Source: Chitinispirillaceae bacterium (lineage in GTDB: Bacteria > Fibrobacterota > Chitinivibrionia > Chitinivibrionales > Chitinispirillaceae). From it: a stretch of 39,920 nt of DNA. Within the stretch, counting starts at the first letter, position 1. Each line of letters opens with the position of its first letter. The stretch lies in the NCBI GenBank assembly GCA_016926315.1, contig JAFGOU010000501.1, positions 1 through 39,920 on the forward strand, written 5' to 3'. Positions 25,824-34,882 of the stretch are shown piece by piece. The position numbers and the translations under genes were made by a program. The notes beneath the pieces are model-generated. The model was given only the letters and a program-made list of their open reading frames with translations. It searched no databases and had not been told where the DNA came from.

Positions 25824-27122
25824 TTATCGCGCGTTATTGACCTTTATCGGTGAGCACCACTCATTGTATGAAAACGACGAATAACTCGGTTCTATTCTGA
25901 TCGTTAAACCATTTTCACGTATCATTTTTCCATTTTTGACGCTGAAAATGATCGCAGCCGAATCACAGGGCACCCATTTTCTCTTAAAATAGGTCACGGT
26001 ATCCCCGCCCACCGCCGAAAAAAGAGTCGCCATGCTGTACTCTGTCGCTTTGATCATGATACGGTATTTTCCATCACCTCGTTTTTCGATCTCGGCTTTT
26101 TTCAGGTGCGTTCCGACCCAGAAATACTGCGCGCCGGTCTTTTCTGCGATGAATGTCTGTCCGTATCTTTTGTAAATAGTAATCCCCCTCGGTTCGACGA
26201 ACTGGTTGTCCCCTTCGCCGAAGGAGCCGAATATATCAAGCAGTTTAAGGCGCCGGTCGTACTTGACGACACAGTGTCTCTTCGCGTCCGTTATCCAGAA
26301 ATTATGAAAATAATCCGTCGCGCCGTAGGCGGCCGCATGGCCCGCCGGCATCTCGGACATCGCCTGAAGCGTCCCGTCTAACCCGATCTTCCAGAGACGC
26401 GTTCCGCGTTTATCGGCGCAGTAGAAGTGTTTTTCCCCCCTGAAATAACTCCATCGCGCCCTGCCGTCGGCCACGGCAAGCGCCGTGGGACCGTCGACGA
26501 ATTTCCATGCGCTCCCGGGGCCCGGTATCTTCCGCAGGACCCGTCCGGCTGAATCAAAGACGATAATGCGCCGGTTTCCCGGATCGGCCGCATAGACATT
26601 CACCTCCTCGTCAATGCCTACCTGCGCAGGTCCTTTCAGCCCCTTATCTTCCCGCGACGCTCCGGTAAAAGCGCCCTTCCATTCAAGTCTCGATTTCGGA
26701 TTGAACAGCCGCACGATACGGTCGTTTCCGGAATCCGCTACAAAGACGTTGCCTTTTTCGTCAGCAGCAATTCCCCTGGGAAAAGAAAAACAACCTTTTC
26801 CTTTCCCTTTTTTACCGAAGCGGCCGAGCGCCCACATCGATTTGTTGTAAATTATCTCGCCTCTGCCTGAATTTACTCCGTAAACGGTCACTTCGTCATC
26901 GTCCTCATCGGTCGACGGATTGTCCCAGGTCTTGAGACGTGTCACCGCAAGACCCTGAGGGTCATCGAAACGGGTCTGTGGGCCGAAAAACATGAAAAGA
27001 TGGCCGGGGGTCGCTTTCCGTATGCCGTACGAGTGGAGAAAAGGGGGGAATACCAGAGACTCCCCTGCCGTCGCATGAGCAAGCAATAAAACGGCTGATA
27101 TTATGATTACCGGTTTCTTCAT
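25824..27122 (-). CDS. Exported NHL-repeat (beta-propeller) protein
   Basis: The 432-residue protein has a signal peptide (MKKPVIIISAVLLLAHATAG) and several NHL-type blades: FSFPRGIAADEKGNVFVADS with GNDRIVRL, then GPAQVGIDEEVNVYAADPGN with RRIIVF, and later a FVEPRGITIYKRYGQTFIAE blade. NHL propellers bind proteins, RNA or sugars; in exported form a scaffold or binding role is likely. The C-terminal 90 residues are a separate beta-rich segment. I start it at the ATG at 27122, 11 bases after the aldo/keto reductase stop; the longer frame overlaps that gene. Probably cotranscribed with both neighbours. Confidence 0.78.
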   Translation of the reverse strand: MKKPVIIISAVLLLAHATAGESLVFPPFLHSYGIRKATPGHLFMFFGPQTRFDDPQGLAVTRLKTWDNPSTDEDDDEVTVYGVNSGRGEIIYNKSMWALGRFGKKGKGKGCFSFPRGIAADEKGNVFVADSGNDRIVRLFNPKSRLEWKGAFTGASREDKGLKGPAQVGIDEEVNVYAADPGNRRIIVFDSAGRVLRKIPGPGSAWKFVDGPTALAVADGRARWSYFRGEKHFYCADKRGTRLWKIGLDGTLQAMSEMPAGHAAAYGATDYFHNFWITDAKRHCVVKYDRRLKLLDIFGSFGEGDNQFVEPRGITIYKRYGQTFIAEKTGAQYFWVGTHLKKAEIEKRGDGKYRIMIKATEYSMATLFSAVGGDTVTYFKRKWVPCDSAAIIFSVKNGKMIRENGLTIRIEPSYSSFSYNEWCSPIKVNNAR

Positions 27123-27133
27123 ATTTACCGTCT

Positions 27134-28066
27134 TTAAGGATACCATCGAAAGATATTTCCGGCATCAGGGAGCGCGGGAGCAAGACAGTCTGAGATCTCC
27201 GTCATCCGGTCAAAAACGTCCTGTCCAATGGAACCTTCAAGGGACCTTGCATTGTCCATGACCTGCTGAGGAGTTCTGCACCCCGCGAGGACAGAGACAA
27301 CCCCCTCTTTTGCACACAGCCACCGCAGGGCACAGTGCGAGAGCGGACGCAGGGCCTCCTCGGCGACCTTTTTCAGACGTTCAACCGCATCGAAGACGTT
27401 CGGCCAGACCGCTTTTTCAAAAAGCACGGTGTATTTGCGGTGATCTCCCTGCGGAAAATCAAGCTCTCTCTGGAACTTCCCGGTGAGAATACCTTCGGCC
27501 AGGGAGCTGTATGTGACAATCCGGATACCGTTGTTTCTGCAGAATGGAATGGTTTCCCTCTCCTCCCTTCTCCAAAGCACGTTGTAGCAGAGCTGGTGGA
27601 CGTCAATCGTCCCGGCTTTCATCACCTCCTGCATCTGAAAAACCGAAAAATTGCTGACGCCGATAAGCCGGATAATGCCGTTCCGGCGCAGACGCTCCAT
27701 GGTTTCCATCATTCCCGCCAGATCGCCGTTTCTCTTAGGCCAGTGAATATAGAGCAGGTCGATATAATCGGTTCTGAGGCGGCGCAGGCTGAAGCCGACC
27801 GCGTCTTCGACCTTATCTTTAGGCGTATACAGTATCTTAGTTGCTATGAATACGTTATCACGCGCATCCTTAAGCGTCTTCCCAAGCAGTTCCTCCGCAT
27901 GTCCGCGGCCGTACATCTGTGCTGTATCAAAATGGTTGATCCCGGATTCGAAAGCCTTTTCAATTGCGGCGACCGAATCGCGGTCGTTCTGTGTTCCCCA
28001 CTGGTCTCCTCCCAGAGGCCAGCAGCCGAAACCGATCTTTGAAGGGACCATTTCTGTTTTTTGCAT
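27134..28066 (-). CDS. Aldo/keto reductase
   Basis: A 310-residue TIM-barrel oxidoreductase using NADPH. The catalytic tetrad is present: Asp and Tyr in FDTAQMYGRGHAEELLG, Lys in IATKI, and His in YIHWP. The C-terminal cofactor-binding part has the SVLAGCRTPQQVMDN motif. The N-terminus of the family (IGFGCWPLGG) begins directly after the ATG at 28066, so I prefer it to the longer frame from 28174. The substrate cannot be inferred. First gene of the leftward trio; the ribosome site (GGGGTGG, 12 bases upstream) is distant. Confidence 0.88.
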   Translation of the reverse strand: MQKTEMVPSKIGFGCWPLGGDQWGTQNDRDSVAAIEKAFESGINHFDTAQMYGRGHAEELLGKTLKDARDNVFIATKILYTPKDKVEDAVGFSLRRLRTDYIDLLYIHWPKRNGDLAGMMETMERLRRNGIIRLIGVSNFSVFQMQEVMKAGTIDVHQLCYNVLWRREERETIPFCRNNGIRIVTYSSLAEGILTGKFQRELDFPQGDHRKYTVLFEKAVWPNVFDAVERLKKVAEEALRPLSHCALRWLCAKEGVVSVLAGCRTPQQVMDNARSLEGSIGQDVFDRMTEISDCLAPALPDAGNIFRWYP

Positions 28067-28157
28067 ATTACTCAGCAACCACCCCGGTAAAATCAGCAAT
28101 GAACATTGGTAAAAAATAGCTCCTGCAGTAGCGCGCGGCATATCCAAAAAAGGCTTG

Positions 28158-28187
28158 TTGCAAAAGGATATCACTTACAGGTATAAT
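28158..28187 (+). promoter_or_regulatory. Candidate promoter for the large secreted protein
   Basis: TTGCAA (28158-28163), an 18-bp spacer and a perfect TATAAT (28182-28187). The leader would be about 95 nt. Confidence 0.45.
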
Positions 28188-28287
28188 AAACAGGGGCATT
28201 AAGGACGCATTGTTTAGAAACGAGTGCTCTCATGTATATTTGTTACCATCAACAAAAGATATTTTTTTAACACAGGAGAAGCGGCTT

Positions 28288-30957
28288 ATGCTTAAAATAA
28301 GATCAGCCATATCAATCATCGCCGCCGCGGGCATTTTTGCTTTTGTTCAGGCAAATCCCTACGAGCGATGCGTGGAAGAGTGCATGCGCAGCGGAATTGA
28401 CGAAGGCACCTGCCGCTACGAAGTCTGTGACCCTTCCGATACCGTGGACGTCGTGGAAACGGGACAGGGAAACCCTCTGCAGCTCATGAGCTACGAACTG
28501 GCGGGCCCGGCGCCGGTCATCAACGGCTCTCTTCTGAGCCGTAACGCGGCCGATCCTTCCGACATGAACGCCCTTGATGAGTGGAAATCCGCCTGCTCGC
28601 GGACGCTGATCCTCAGCGACAGCGGCATCGCCCAGCTCTTTCTTGTCAATACCCAGGACACGCTTTACCTCGGCATCACCTATGAGCACGGCAACAACAG
28701 CGACGGCTCCGGGGTGACCCTGTACTTCGACGAGGGCTCGGCAAACCCGTCCGAAGACATGGACCATGCCGGCGATTTCCTGCTCACGTCGTACGGCGGC
28801 TTTGCCAACGAGCAGGCATGTTTTCAGGCCAAGGGAAGCCCGACGGCCGACATGTGCTGGAACGGCACCGACTGGATCGCTGACGGTGACGGTCAGACCG
28901 ATTTTCTCGCTGCCCAGTATTACTACAACTCCGACAGAAAAGTTCACCACTACGAATTTGCCATCCCGCTTAACAATGCAAAGATCGACGACGCCTCGAA
29001 CTCGGACCTTGATGTCCTGTCGAACGAAGCGATCGGTTTTTTCCTCAGGGTGAGCAAGCGGGGCGCCGGGGCAGGCGAATTCCACTGGATTGAGACCAAC
29101 GGATTAAATACCCGTCCCGACACCTTTCCCCACTGGGGCCGGATCCAGCTCAGCGTAAAGAGGGAGTTCTTCACTCTTTATACGGGAAGAGCCATCGACA
29201 GCATTCCGAGGATCGACGGCGCCATAAACGAGGCCGTCTGGAACGGTGCGTATCAGCGCGACATGATCCTTTCCAATTTTCACTACGGCACTATTGATGC
29301 CTCGATCTGGTGCCTTGAAGATCCTGCCGGAGACACCATCTATATCGGCGTCCGTGTGTATGACGACCAGACAAACGGCAATGATTACTGTCAGATCTAT
29401 CTGGAGGAGACCGGAGAGAACGCTCTTGACAGCATCCGGGACTATGACCTGGACGACATGGCCGAAAACGCTTCACGCGTGGACCTTTTTAACGCAAAGA
29501 GCGACCTCGCCTGGAGCATGACCGCGGAGACCTGGTCGGCAGACGGCGAGGCCGCGGACGCCCAGACGGCAGCGGCGCTGGATTACCCGTCCTATTCCGA
29601 TTACGAATTCAAAATGCTCCGAAGCGCCGGCGCTTATGACGTTGACCTGCCGAGGGGCGGCCTCATGGGTTTTCTCATCCGCTACCATGACGGCAACCGC
29701 ACCGGCGAGGACCTGGCGAACTTCTACTGGGAGTATACCACGAACAACGATGCCCAGCTGCTGAGCCAGCACCAGCATCCCTATAAATTCCTTGCCACCG
29801 GATGGGCGAACCTCCGTCTCGGCGGGCCCTATTTCGAGATGTCCTCCCCTGTAAACGGCGGATATATCTCCGATTCATTCGTCGTGACCGTAAGAATTGC
29901 GGGAGACTCCCCTGCTTCGGTCGTCTGTTTTGCGGCCAGCGACACGCTGCACCAGACTTCTCTCGCGGACATGGGCGGCGGAACATGGTCGGGCACCTGG
30001 ACCAGAGGGGCATGTTCCCTCGGCGTTCAGACTTTTGTCGTCCGGGCCACATTTGCGGACGGCACAATATCCGAGCGCATAGTGACCGTTACCCTGATCG
30101 ACCATGACCTGCAGTCTCCCTCGGTCATGCTTATGGACCCGTCGGGCGGCGAGCAATGGGCCGTCGGCTCCACAAAAAGCATTGCCTGGAGCAGTTCGGA
30201 CAATGTGGACGTGGTATCGCGCGCTATTTTTCTTAAAACGGGAAGCGGCGGCAGCTGGACGCTCATCGACAGCTCTGCGGCCGATTCAGGCAGCGGAGTA
30301 TATTCATGGCTCCTTCCCTCATCGCCGTCGGATTCCAACTGGATCTATGTGAAAGTCAGGGACGCGGGCGGCAATTTTGCCTTCGATACGGTCAATGCTC
30401 CCTTCAGCATGGCAGACATACCGCATTTCACCATGACGGACAGCGTACGGGCCCGCGAGGACAGCGCATTCGCGCTGCGGCTCAGCTATGTCAATAACCT
30501 CGGCGGTACGGTCACGATCGGCTGCCTCAGCAAGCCCTCATGGCTGCAGAGCGCGGCAGACTCGCTCTGGGGCACGCCGCCTGTCGAGGCCGTGGACACC
30601 GCGGTACTCGTGCTCAGCGTCGACGGGACCGGGTACGATACGCTCTCTCTGCGTATATTCGCCCTGGCGAACGCCGGTATCGAAAGGCTGTATCATGACC
30701 GTAAAGCCAGCAGGCTCAGCCTCAATGTGCGCACCGGGTCGTCCTGTTTCCTGATAAGCCTTCCCGACGCCGGCACCTGTCTGCTGAGGGTGGTGGACAT
30801 TGCCGGCCGGACGGTCTGGGAATATTCGTCACCCGGGACCAAGGCGGGTTTTTACCGGATCCCGTGGAACACGAAATTAAAACCACGAGGAACCTATATC
30901 GCGGTTCTTCGGGCGGGATGCAGGCAGATCGCTAAGCGTTTCGTGATGGCGCGCTGA
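28288..30957 (+). CDS. Large secreted multidomain protein (two CBM9/DOMON-like, Ig-like domains, sorting-like C-terminus)
   Basis: The 889-residue protein starts at ATG 28288 (GGAG upstream) with a signal peptide ending near VQA. A short Cys cluster (CVEECMRSGIDEGTCRYEVC) follows. Two CBM9/DOMON-like sugar-binding domains lie at about 70-290 and 305-510; the second has the typical IPRIDGAINEAVWNGA start. Then come Ig-like domains (about 515-595, 600-690) and a putative He_PIG-type Ig domain near 690-775 (KPSWLQSAADSLWGTP). The last 100 residues (CLLRVVDIAGRTVWEY, GTYIAVLRAG) are a FlgD-like or type IX sorting-like module. It is likely a surface or secreted polysaccharide-binding protein. No catalytic domain is seen. 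Its last 26 bases overlap the convergent lolD gene. Confidence 0.78.
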   Translation: MLKIRSAISIIAAAGIFAFVQANPYERCVEECMRSGIDEGTCRYEVCDPSDTVDVVETGQGNPLQLMSYELAGPAPVINGSLLSRNAADPSDMNALDEWKSACSRTLILSDSGIAQLFLVNTQDTLYLGITYEHGNNSDGSGVTLYFDEGSANPSEDMDHAGDFLLTSYGGFANEQACFQAKGSPTADMCWNGTDWIADGDGQTDFLAAQYYYNSDRKVHHYEFAIPLNNAKIDDASNSDLDVLSNEAIGFFLRVSKRGAGAGEFHWIETNGLNTRPDTFPHWGRIQLSVKREFFTLYTGRAIDSIPRIDGAINEAVWNGAYQRDMILSNFHYGTIDASIWCLEDPAGDTIYIGVRVYDDQTNGNDYCQIYLEETGENALDSIRDYDLDDMAENASRVDLFNAKSDLAWSMTAETWSADGEAADAQTAAALDYPSYSDYEFKMLRSAGAYDVDLPRGGLMGFLIRYHDGNRTGEDLANFYWEYTTNNDAQLLSQHQHPYKFLATGWANLRLGGPYFEMSSPVNGGYISDSFVVTVRIAGDSPASVVCFAASDTLHQTSLADMGGGTWSGTWTRGACSLGVQTFVVRATFADGTISERIVTVTLIDHDLQSPSVMLMDPSGGEQWAVGSTKSIAWSSSDNVDVVSRAIFLKTGSGGSWTLIDSSAADSGSGVYSWLLPSSPSDSNWIYVKVRDAGGNFAFDTVNAPFSMADIPHFTMTDSVRAREDSAFALRLSYVNNLGGTVTIGCLSKPSWLQSAADSLWGTPPVEAVDTAVLVLSVDGTGYDTLSLRIFALANAGIERLYHDRKASRLSLNVRTGSSCFLISLPDAGTCLLRVVDIAGRTVWEYSSPGTKAGFYRIPWNTKLKPRGTYIAVLRAGCRQIAKRFVMAR

Positions 30958-31624
30958 CCACGCCGTCTTCAAGGTTCATGATACGGTTCATGCCGGCCGT
31001 CAGCTGGCTGTTGTGCGTGGCTATAATGAAGGTCTGCCGGAGTTCCCGGTTCGCCTTGTGGAAATACTCAAGGAGCATCTCGCCGTTTCCTTTGTCAAGA
31101 TTTCCGGTCGGTTCGTCGGCCAGCACCAGCGCCGGATCGTTGACAAGCGCGCGGGCCAGCGCGGCCCTCTGGCGTTCACCCCCGGACATCTCGGTCGGAT
31201 AGTGCGTCCTGCAGCGCTCCAGGCCGAATACCGACAGCATCTGGTTCGCCCTCTCCGCGCACCACTTCCGGTTCCTGCCGGCGATCATCCCCGGAATGCA
31301 CACGTTTTCGAACGCGGTAAAGTCCGGCAGAAGGTGGTGGAACTGGAACACAAATCCCACGTTCCGGTTCCGGAAAGAAGCGAGATCGCGGAACGGCAGC
31401 GCTGCGATGTTTTTTCCTTCGAACAGGACTTCCCCTGCCGTGGGCCGGTCCAGACCCCCAATGATCTGCAGCAACGTGGTCTTGCCTGCCCCTGAAACGC
31501 CCAGGAGCGCGATCATCTCGCCTTTTTCAACCGTAAATGATACATCTTTCAGAACATCGAATGCTCCGGCTTCGTCACTGAATGTTTTCTTAAGATTTTT
31601 TACTGCGACGATATGGTTTGTCAT
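30932..31624 (-). CDS. lolD: LolD-type ABC transporter ATP-binding protein
   Basis: The 230-residue ATPase has Walker A GVSGAGKTT (42-50), a Q-loop at FVFQFHHLLPDFTAFENV, the signature MSGGERQR (146-153), Walker B LVLADEPTGNLD and the H-switch in IIATHN. The LLPDFTAFENV stretch is typical of LolD/MacB-like enzymes. With the LolC/E permease upstream it powers release of lipoproteins from the inner membrane. The C-terminal codons overlap the convergent secreted-protein gene by 26 bp. The 72-bp repeat copy A separates it from lolE. Confidence 0.9.
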   Translation of the reverse strand: MTNHIVAVKNLKKTFSDEAGAFDVLKDVSFTVEKGEMIALLGVSGAGKTTLLQIIGGLDRPTAGEVLFEGKNIAALPFRDLASFRNRNVGFVFQFHHLLPDFTAFENVCIPGMIAGRNRKWCAERANQMLSVFGLERCRTHYPTEMSGGERQRAALARALVNDPALVLADEPTGNLDKGNGEMLLEYFHKANRELRQTFIIATHNSQLTAGMNRIMNLEDGVVSAPSRNA

Positions 31625-31672
31625 TGTTTATTAAACGTTGCCTGATGTTTTTGAATTGAATAAACGACAGCC

Positions 31673-31744
31673 TGACAGTCCCCCTTCACAGAAGAATATT
31701 ACCCGGCAGGAACGGTCCGTGGGGGTGACTGGGCTCAGCCATCC
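31673..31744. repeat. 72-bp repeat, copy A (between lolE and lolD)
   Basis: Same length as copy B at 33155-33226. The first 12 bases (TGACAGTCCCCC) and last 27 bases match exactly; the middle is diverged. The ends can pair imperfectly (CAGTC with GACTG, CCCCC with GGGGG, CAC with GTG), giving a long hairpin on either strand. It begins about 25 bases past the lolE stop. Confidence 0.85.
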
Positions 31745-31769
31745 GGAAAATTTTTTATTTATTATAGGG

Positions 31770-32996
31770 TTATTCATATCTGATGGACTCCGCCGGCAGG
31801 GCGCGCGACGCCTTGTACGCCGGATAGACGGTGGTCAGCCATGCTATGATGTTGGCGATGATGTAGACCGCGAAGACATCGATGCCCCTGATGATCACCG
31901 GCAGTTTATCTATAAAGTAAACGTCGCCCGGCAGAGGTATGAGCCGCCAGTGGTACTGGATGAAGCACAGCAGAACGCCAAGCGTTACCCCGACGGTCGA
32001 ACCGACGAAGCCGACCACCACGCCGTAGGTCATGAAGATGCGCAGTATGGACGAGGAGGTGGCTCCCATGCTCATGAGGATGCCTATCTCGCGCCGTTTC
32101 TCGAACACCGTGGTAATGAGCGACGAGATGATGTTGAGCGCCGCGACCACCATGATAAGGGAGATGACGATGAATATGATGAGCCGCTCGAGCTTCATCC
32201 ACTTGAAAAGCGACTTGTTCTGCGACTCCCAGTCGATAGAGCGGAACGGATACCCTCCGAGTTTGTCGCGCACCCGGTCGGCGATCTCGCCGGCCTTGAA
32301 AAGGTCGTTGGTCTTGATCTGGATCCCTTCGACTCCCCTGATGCCGTACAGCTCCTGCGCCTTTTCGATTGAAATGTAAACAAGGTTCAGGTCGTACTCG
32401 TACATCCCGGTCTCGAAAATGCCGGCCACGGTAAAGCGCATCATGCGCGGCGCCGGGTCCGTCTCCCCTTCGGTCCGCGCAAGCGCCATCAGCACCGCTT
32501 CGGAGCCCTGGCGGACACCCATCTTGTCGGCAAGGCCGATACCTATGACAATGCCGGGAAACGTCCGGCCCCTGTTCGATTGAGCCGTATCAAGGCCGAA
32601 CTCGCCGAATTTGACGGCGCTTTCGATATCGGTCACGGTCTGCTCGAGCGAGTCCGAAACTCCCATGACAAGAACGCCCTCCTGTACCTGCTCGTGTTCG
32701 ATGCCTCCCTTGCCCGTTATGTAGGGCGCCGCGGCAATCACGCCGGGCTGGTCGAGCACAATCTGGCGGAGCGAATCGTAGTTCTCAAGAGCGGCAGAAT
32801 AATGCTGGTAGATTTTTGCGTGCGCGAGCGTGCCGACGATGCGGTCGCGCACCTCTTTTTCGAAGCCGTTGGCAATGGAGAGCGCGATGACGAGCACAAA
32901 ACTTCCCAGGCATACGCCCACGGCCGTGACGTAGGTCCCGACCATCCTCCTGCCGCGAAGGTACCGCAGCGATACGAATGTTTCCATTGACCCCAT
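31770..32996 (-). CDS. LolC/LolE-type lipoprotein-releasing ABC permease
   Basis: The 408-residue protein has the LolC/E topology: one N-terminal membrane helix (about 22-45), a large periplasmic domain (about 46-265), and three C-terminal helices around 270-300, 320-350 and 370-395. The family signature FEKRREIGILMSMGA connects to the ATPase, and RYLRGRR at the N-terminus is typical. Only one permease gene is present, so it may work as a homodimer (LolF-like) or its partner lies elsewhere. The start is either ATG 32996 or 32987; neither has a clear ribosome site. It forms a leftward set lysS-lolE-lolD. Confidence 0.87.
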   Translation of the reverse strand: MGSMETFVSLRYLRGRRMVGTYVTAVGVCLGSFVLVIALSIANGFEKEVRDRIVGTLAHAKIYQHYSAALENYDSLRQIVLDQPGVIAAAPYITGKGGIEHEQVQEGVLVMGVSDSLEQTVTDIESAVKFGEFGLDTAQSNRGRTFPGIVIGIGLADKMGVRQGSEAVLMALARTEGETDPAPRMMRFTVAGIFETGMYEYDLNLVYISIEKAQELYGIRGVEGIQIKTNDLFKAGEIADRVRDKLGGYPFRSIDWESQNKSLFKWMKLERLIIFIVISLIMVVAALNIISSLITTVFEKRREIGILMSMGATSSSILRIFMTYGVVVGFVGSTVGVTLGVLLCFIQYHWRLIPLPGDVYFIDKLPVIIRGIDVFAVYIIANIIAWLTTVYPAYKASRALPAESIRYE

Positions 32997-33015
32997 AATA
33001 AGTTTAATTCTTTCC

Positions 33016-33107
33016 GGGCGTGCCCCCTTCGGGGTCGGCGTGGCTCCGGGCTACCCTTCGGTCGGTCGCTTCGCGACCGGCTTCGCCGCCCTTCGCCTGC
33101 CTCACGC
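33016..33107. repeat. GC-rich palindromic intergenic repeat
   Basis: About 92 bp bounded by GGGCGTG and CTCACGC, filled with short inverted units: CCCC-TTC-GGGG, and a 7-bp stem CGGTCGC/GCGACCG around TTC (33063-33079). The style matches the GGCGTGCCC-to-CACGC interspersed repeats familiar from Bacteroidota and Leptospira genomes. It is a single copy in this window, so 'repeat' rests on that resemblance. Confidence 0.5.
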
Positions 33108-33154
33108 AATTACATTGTACTTTTTTTATCTTCGATTTTTATCCGCTTACACCT

Positions 33155-33226
33155 TGACAGTCCCCCCGCACGGAAGATCGCTGCTTGGCAATGCAGGTTC
33201 GTGGGGGTGACTGGGCTCAGCCATCC
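33155..33226. repeat. 72-bp repeat, copy B (between lysS and lolE)
   Basis: Partner of copy A at 31673-31744, in the same orientation. It begins 19 bases beyond the lysS stop. The shared 27-base right end contains GGGGGTGACTGGGCTCAGCC. Confidence 0.85.
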
Positions 33227-33245
33227 AGATAAATGTATTTTTAAA

Positions 33246-34721
33246 TTATTCAGGCCTTAACAACGGAAACAGCACCACATCCCTCAGTGTAGAAGCATTA
33301 GTCAATAATGCCACCACTCTGTCCACGCCCATCCCCCACCCCGAGATCGGCGGCATGCCGAATTCCATGCACTGGACAAAATCATCGTCGTCTTCCATCG
33401 CTTCGGTGTCGCCCCTGGCTTTCGCGTCGGCCTGCTTCCTGAATCTCTCCGCCTGGTCAACCGGATCGACGAGCTCCGAGTAGGCGTTGACCACCTCCCA
33501 GCCGTTCACCACGAGCTGAAAACGGTCAACGGTATTCGGGATGTTTTCGTTCTTCCGGGCAAGGGGTGAAAGGTCGAGCGGGTGGTGGGTAATGAATACC
33601 GGATTGACAAGTTTTGGCCGCGAAACTTTCTTGTATAAAAGGTCTATGATCGTGCCGCGGCCGGCCTTCTTGACATCCACGTCAGTCTCAAAGCGGATAT
33701 CCCTGCCGTCGATCGCCGCCATGAGGCTCTCCTTTGTCGCAGACTTGTCAATGTCTATACCGCAGTCCCGCACGATAAGGTCGCGGAACGAGATCCGCGG
33801 CCACGCGCCGTCAAAATTGATTGTCGTGTTTTCATGGGTGAGTTCAAGGCCGCCGTTCACCGCGCGCAGCAGGTGTTTGAATAGTTCCTCGGTGAAATTC
33901 ATGTTGTCAACGTAGTTCCAGTAGGCGCAGTAATATTCCAGGAGAGTGAAGTCCGGCAGGTGCGAGGCGTCAACACCCTCGTTGCGGAACGAGCGGGCGA
34001 ATTCGTACACCCGATCGAACCCGCCGGCGATCGCCCGCTTGAGGTACGTCTCGGGCGCGATGCGCAGGTACACGTCCATGTCGAGCGCGTTGTTGTGGGT
34101 GACGAACGGACGGGCGAGGGCGCCGCTCGCCTTGTTCGTAAGAACCGGCGTGTCGATTTCCAGAAAACCGTTAGCGTCGAGAAAATTCCGTATAGTTTTG
34201 ATAATAAGCGTCCGCTTTTTGAACCGCTCGCGCGATTCAGGCGCCGAGATCAAATCGAGGTAGCGACGGCGGAGCCGCAGTTCCGGGTCTGTCAGTCCGT
34301 GGAACTTTTCAGGAAGAGGCCGAAGTGTCTTGCTTAAAAACACAAAACTGTCAATGTCTATTGTCTTTTCGCCTGTTTTGGTCGTTATCATAGTGCCGGA
34401 AACGCCGATAAAATCACCTATGTCAACGTTGTTCTTGAAATCGTCGAACCGCGCTGCAAGCTTGTTCTTCTGCACCGCGAACTGCAGCTTTCCGTCAAGG
34501 TCGTAGAGGTGGCCGAAGGCGAGCTTGCCGAAATAGCGCAGGGCGACGACACGGCCGGCAACGGAAACATTTGCGGTGTTGTCCGGCAGGGCGGCCGCTT
34601 CGTGCAGCCGGTGCGTGCGCTCGAACCGGTCCGCGTACGGGTTCTCCCCCGTTGTGCGCATGGCCGCGGCTTTATCGAGCCGCACCCGCATCTGCTCGTT
34701 GAGGTCGGTATTGGTTTCCAC
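33246..34721 (-). CDS. lysS: Lysyl-tRNA synthetase, class II
   Basis: The 491-residue enzyme has an N-terminal OB-fold anticodon-binding domain (about 50-150) and a class II catalytic core with motif 1 near the [14 protein letters not shown] segment, motif 2 in [20 protein letters not shown] and motif 3 in [14 protein letters not shown]. It attaches lysine to tRNA-Lys. Motif 2 reads HLPDF where many LysRS have HNPEF, a mild change. Translation starts with GTG at 34721 (GGAG seven bases before). It lies 161 bp downstream of hipT on the same strand. Confidence 0.95.
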   Translation of the reverse strand: METNTDLNEQMRVRLDKAAAMRTTGENPYADRFERTHRLHEAAALPDNTANVSVAGRVVALRYFGKLAFGHLYDLDGKLQFAVQKNKLAARFDDFKNNVDIGDFIGVSGTMITTKTGEKTIDIDSFVFLSKTLRPLPEKFHGLTDPELRLRRRYLDLISAPESRERFKKRTLIIKTIRNFLDANGFLEIDTPVLTNKASGALARPFVTHNNALDMDVYLRIAPETYLKRAIAGGFDRVYEFARSFRNEGVDASHLPDFTLLEYYCAYWNYVDNMNFTEELFKHLLRAVNGGLELTHENTTINFDGAWPRISFRDLIVRDCGIDIDKSATKESLMAAIDGRDIRFETDVDVKKAGRGTIIDLLYKKVSRPKLVNPVFITHHPLDLSPLARKNENIPNTVDRFQLVVNGWEVVNAYSELVDPVDQAERFRKQADAKARGDTEAMEDDDDFVQCMEFGMPPISGWGMGVDRVVALLTNASTLRDVVLFPLLRPE

Positions 34722-34882
34722 AAAAAATCTCCGAAGAAGAAATTGCGTCTGATAAAACTGAAGAGTAAAAATACTTTAAGGACGGCGTAAAAAAAGGAGG
34801 TGAATTGCTTCTGCCCGGAGTTTTGTTTTCAATCTTCCCGTGCCGGCAAACCTCCGCGCCGCAATTCCGCGGCTTGGACTCC

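Noticed and set aside
31638..32372. 244-codon rightward frame antisense to lolE
   Set aside because: Charged, repetitive composition typical of antisense reading; lolE is the conserved strand.
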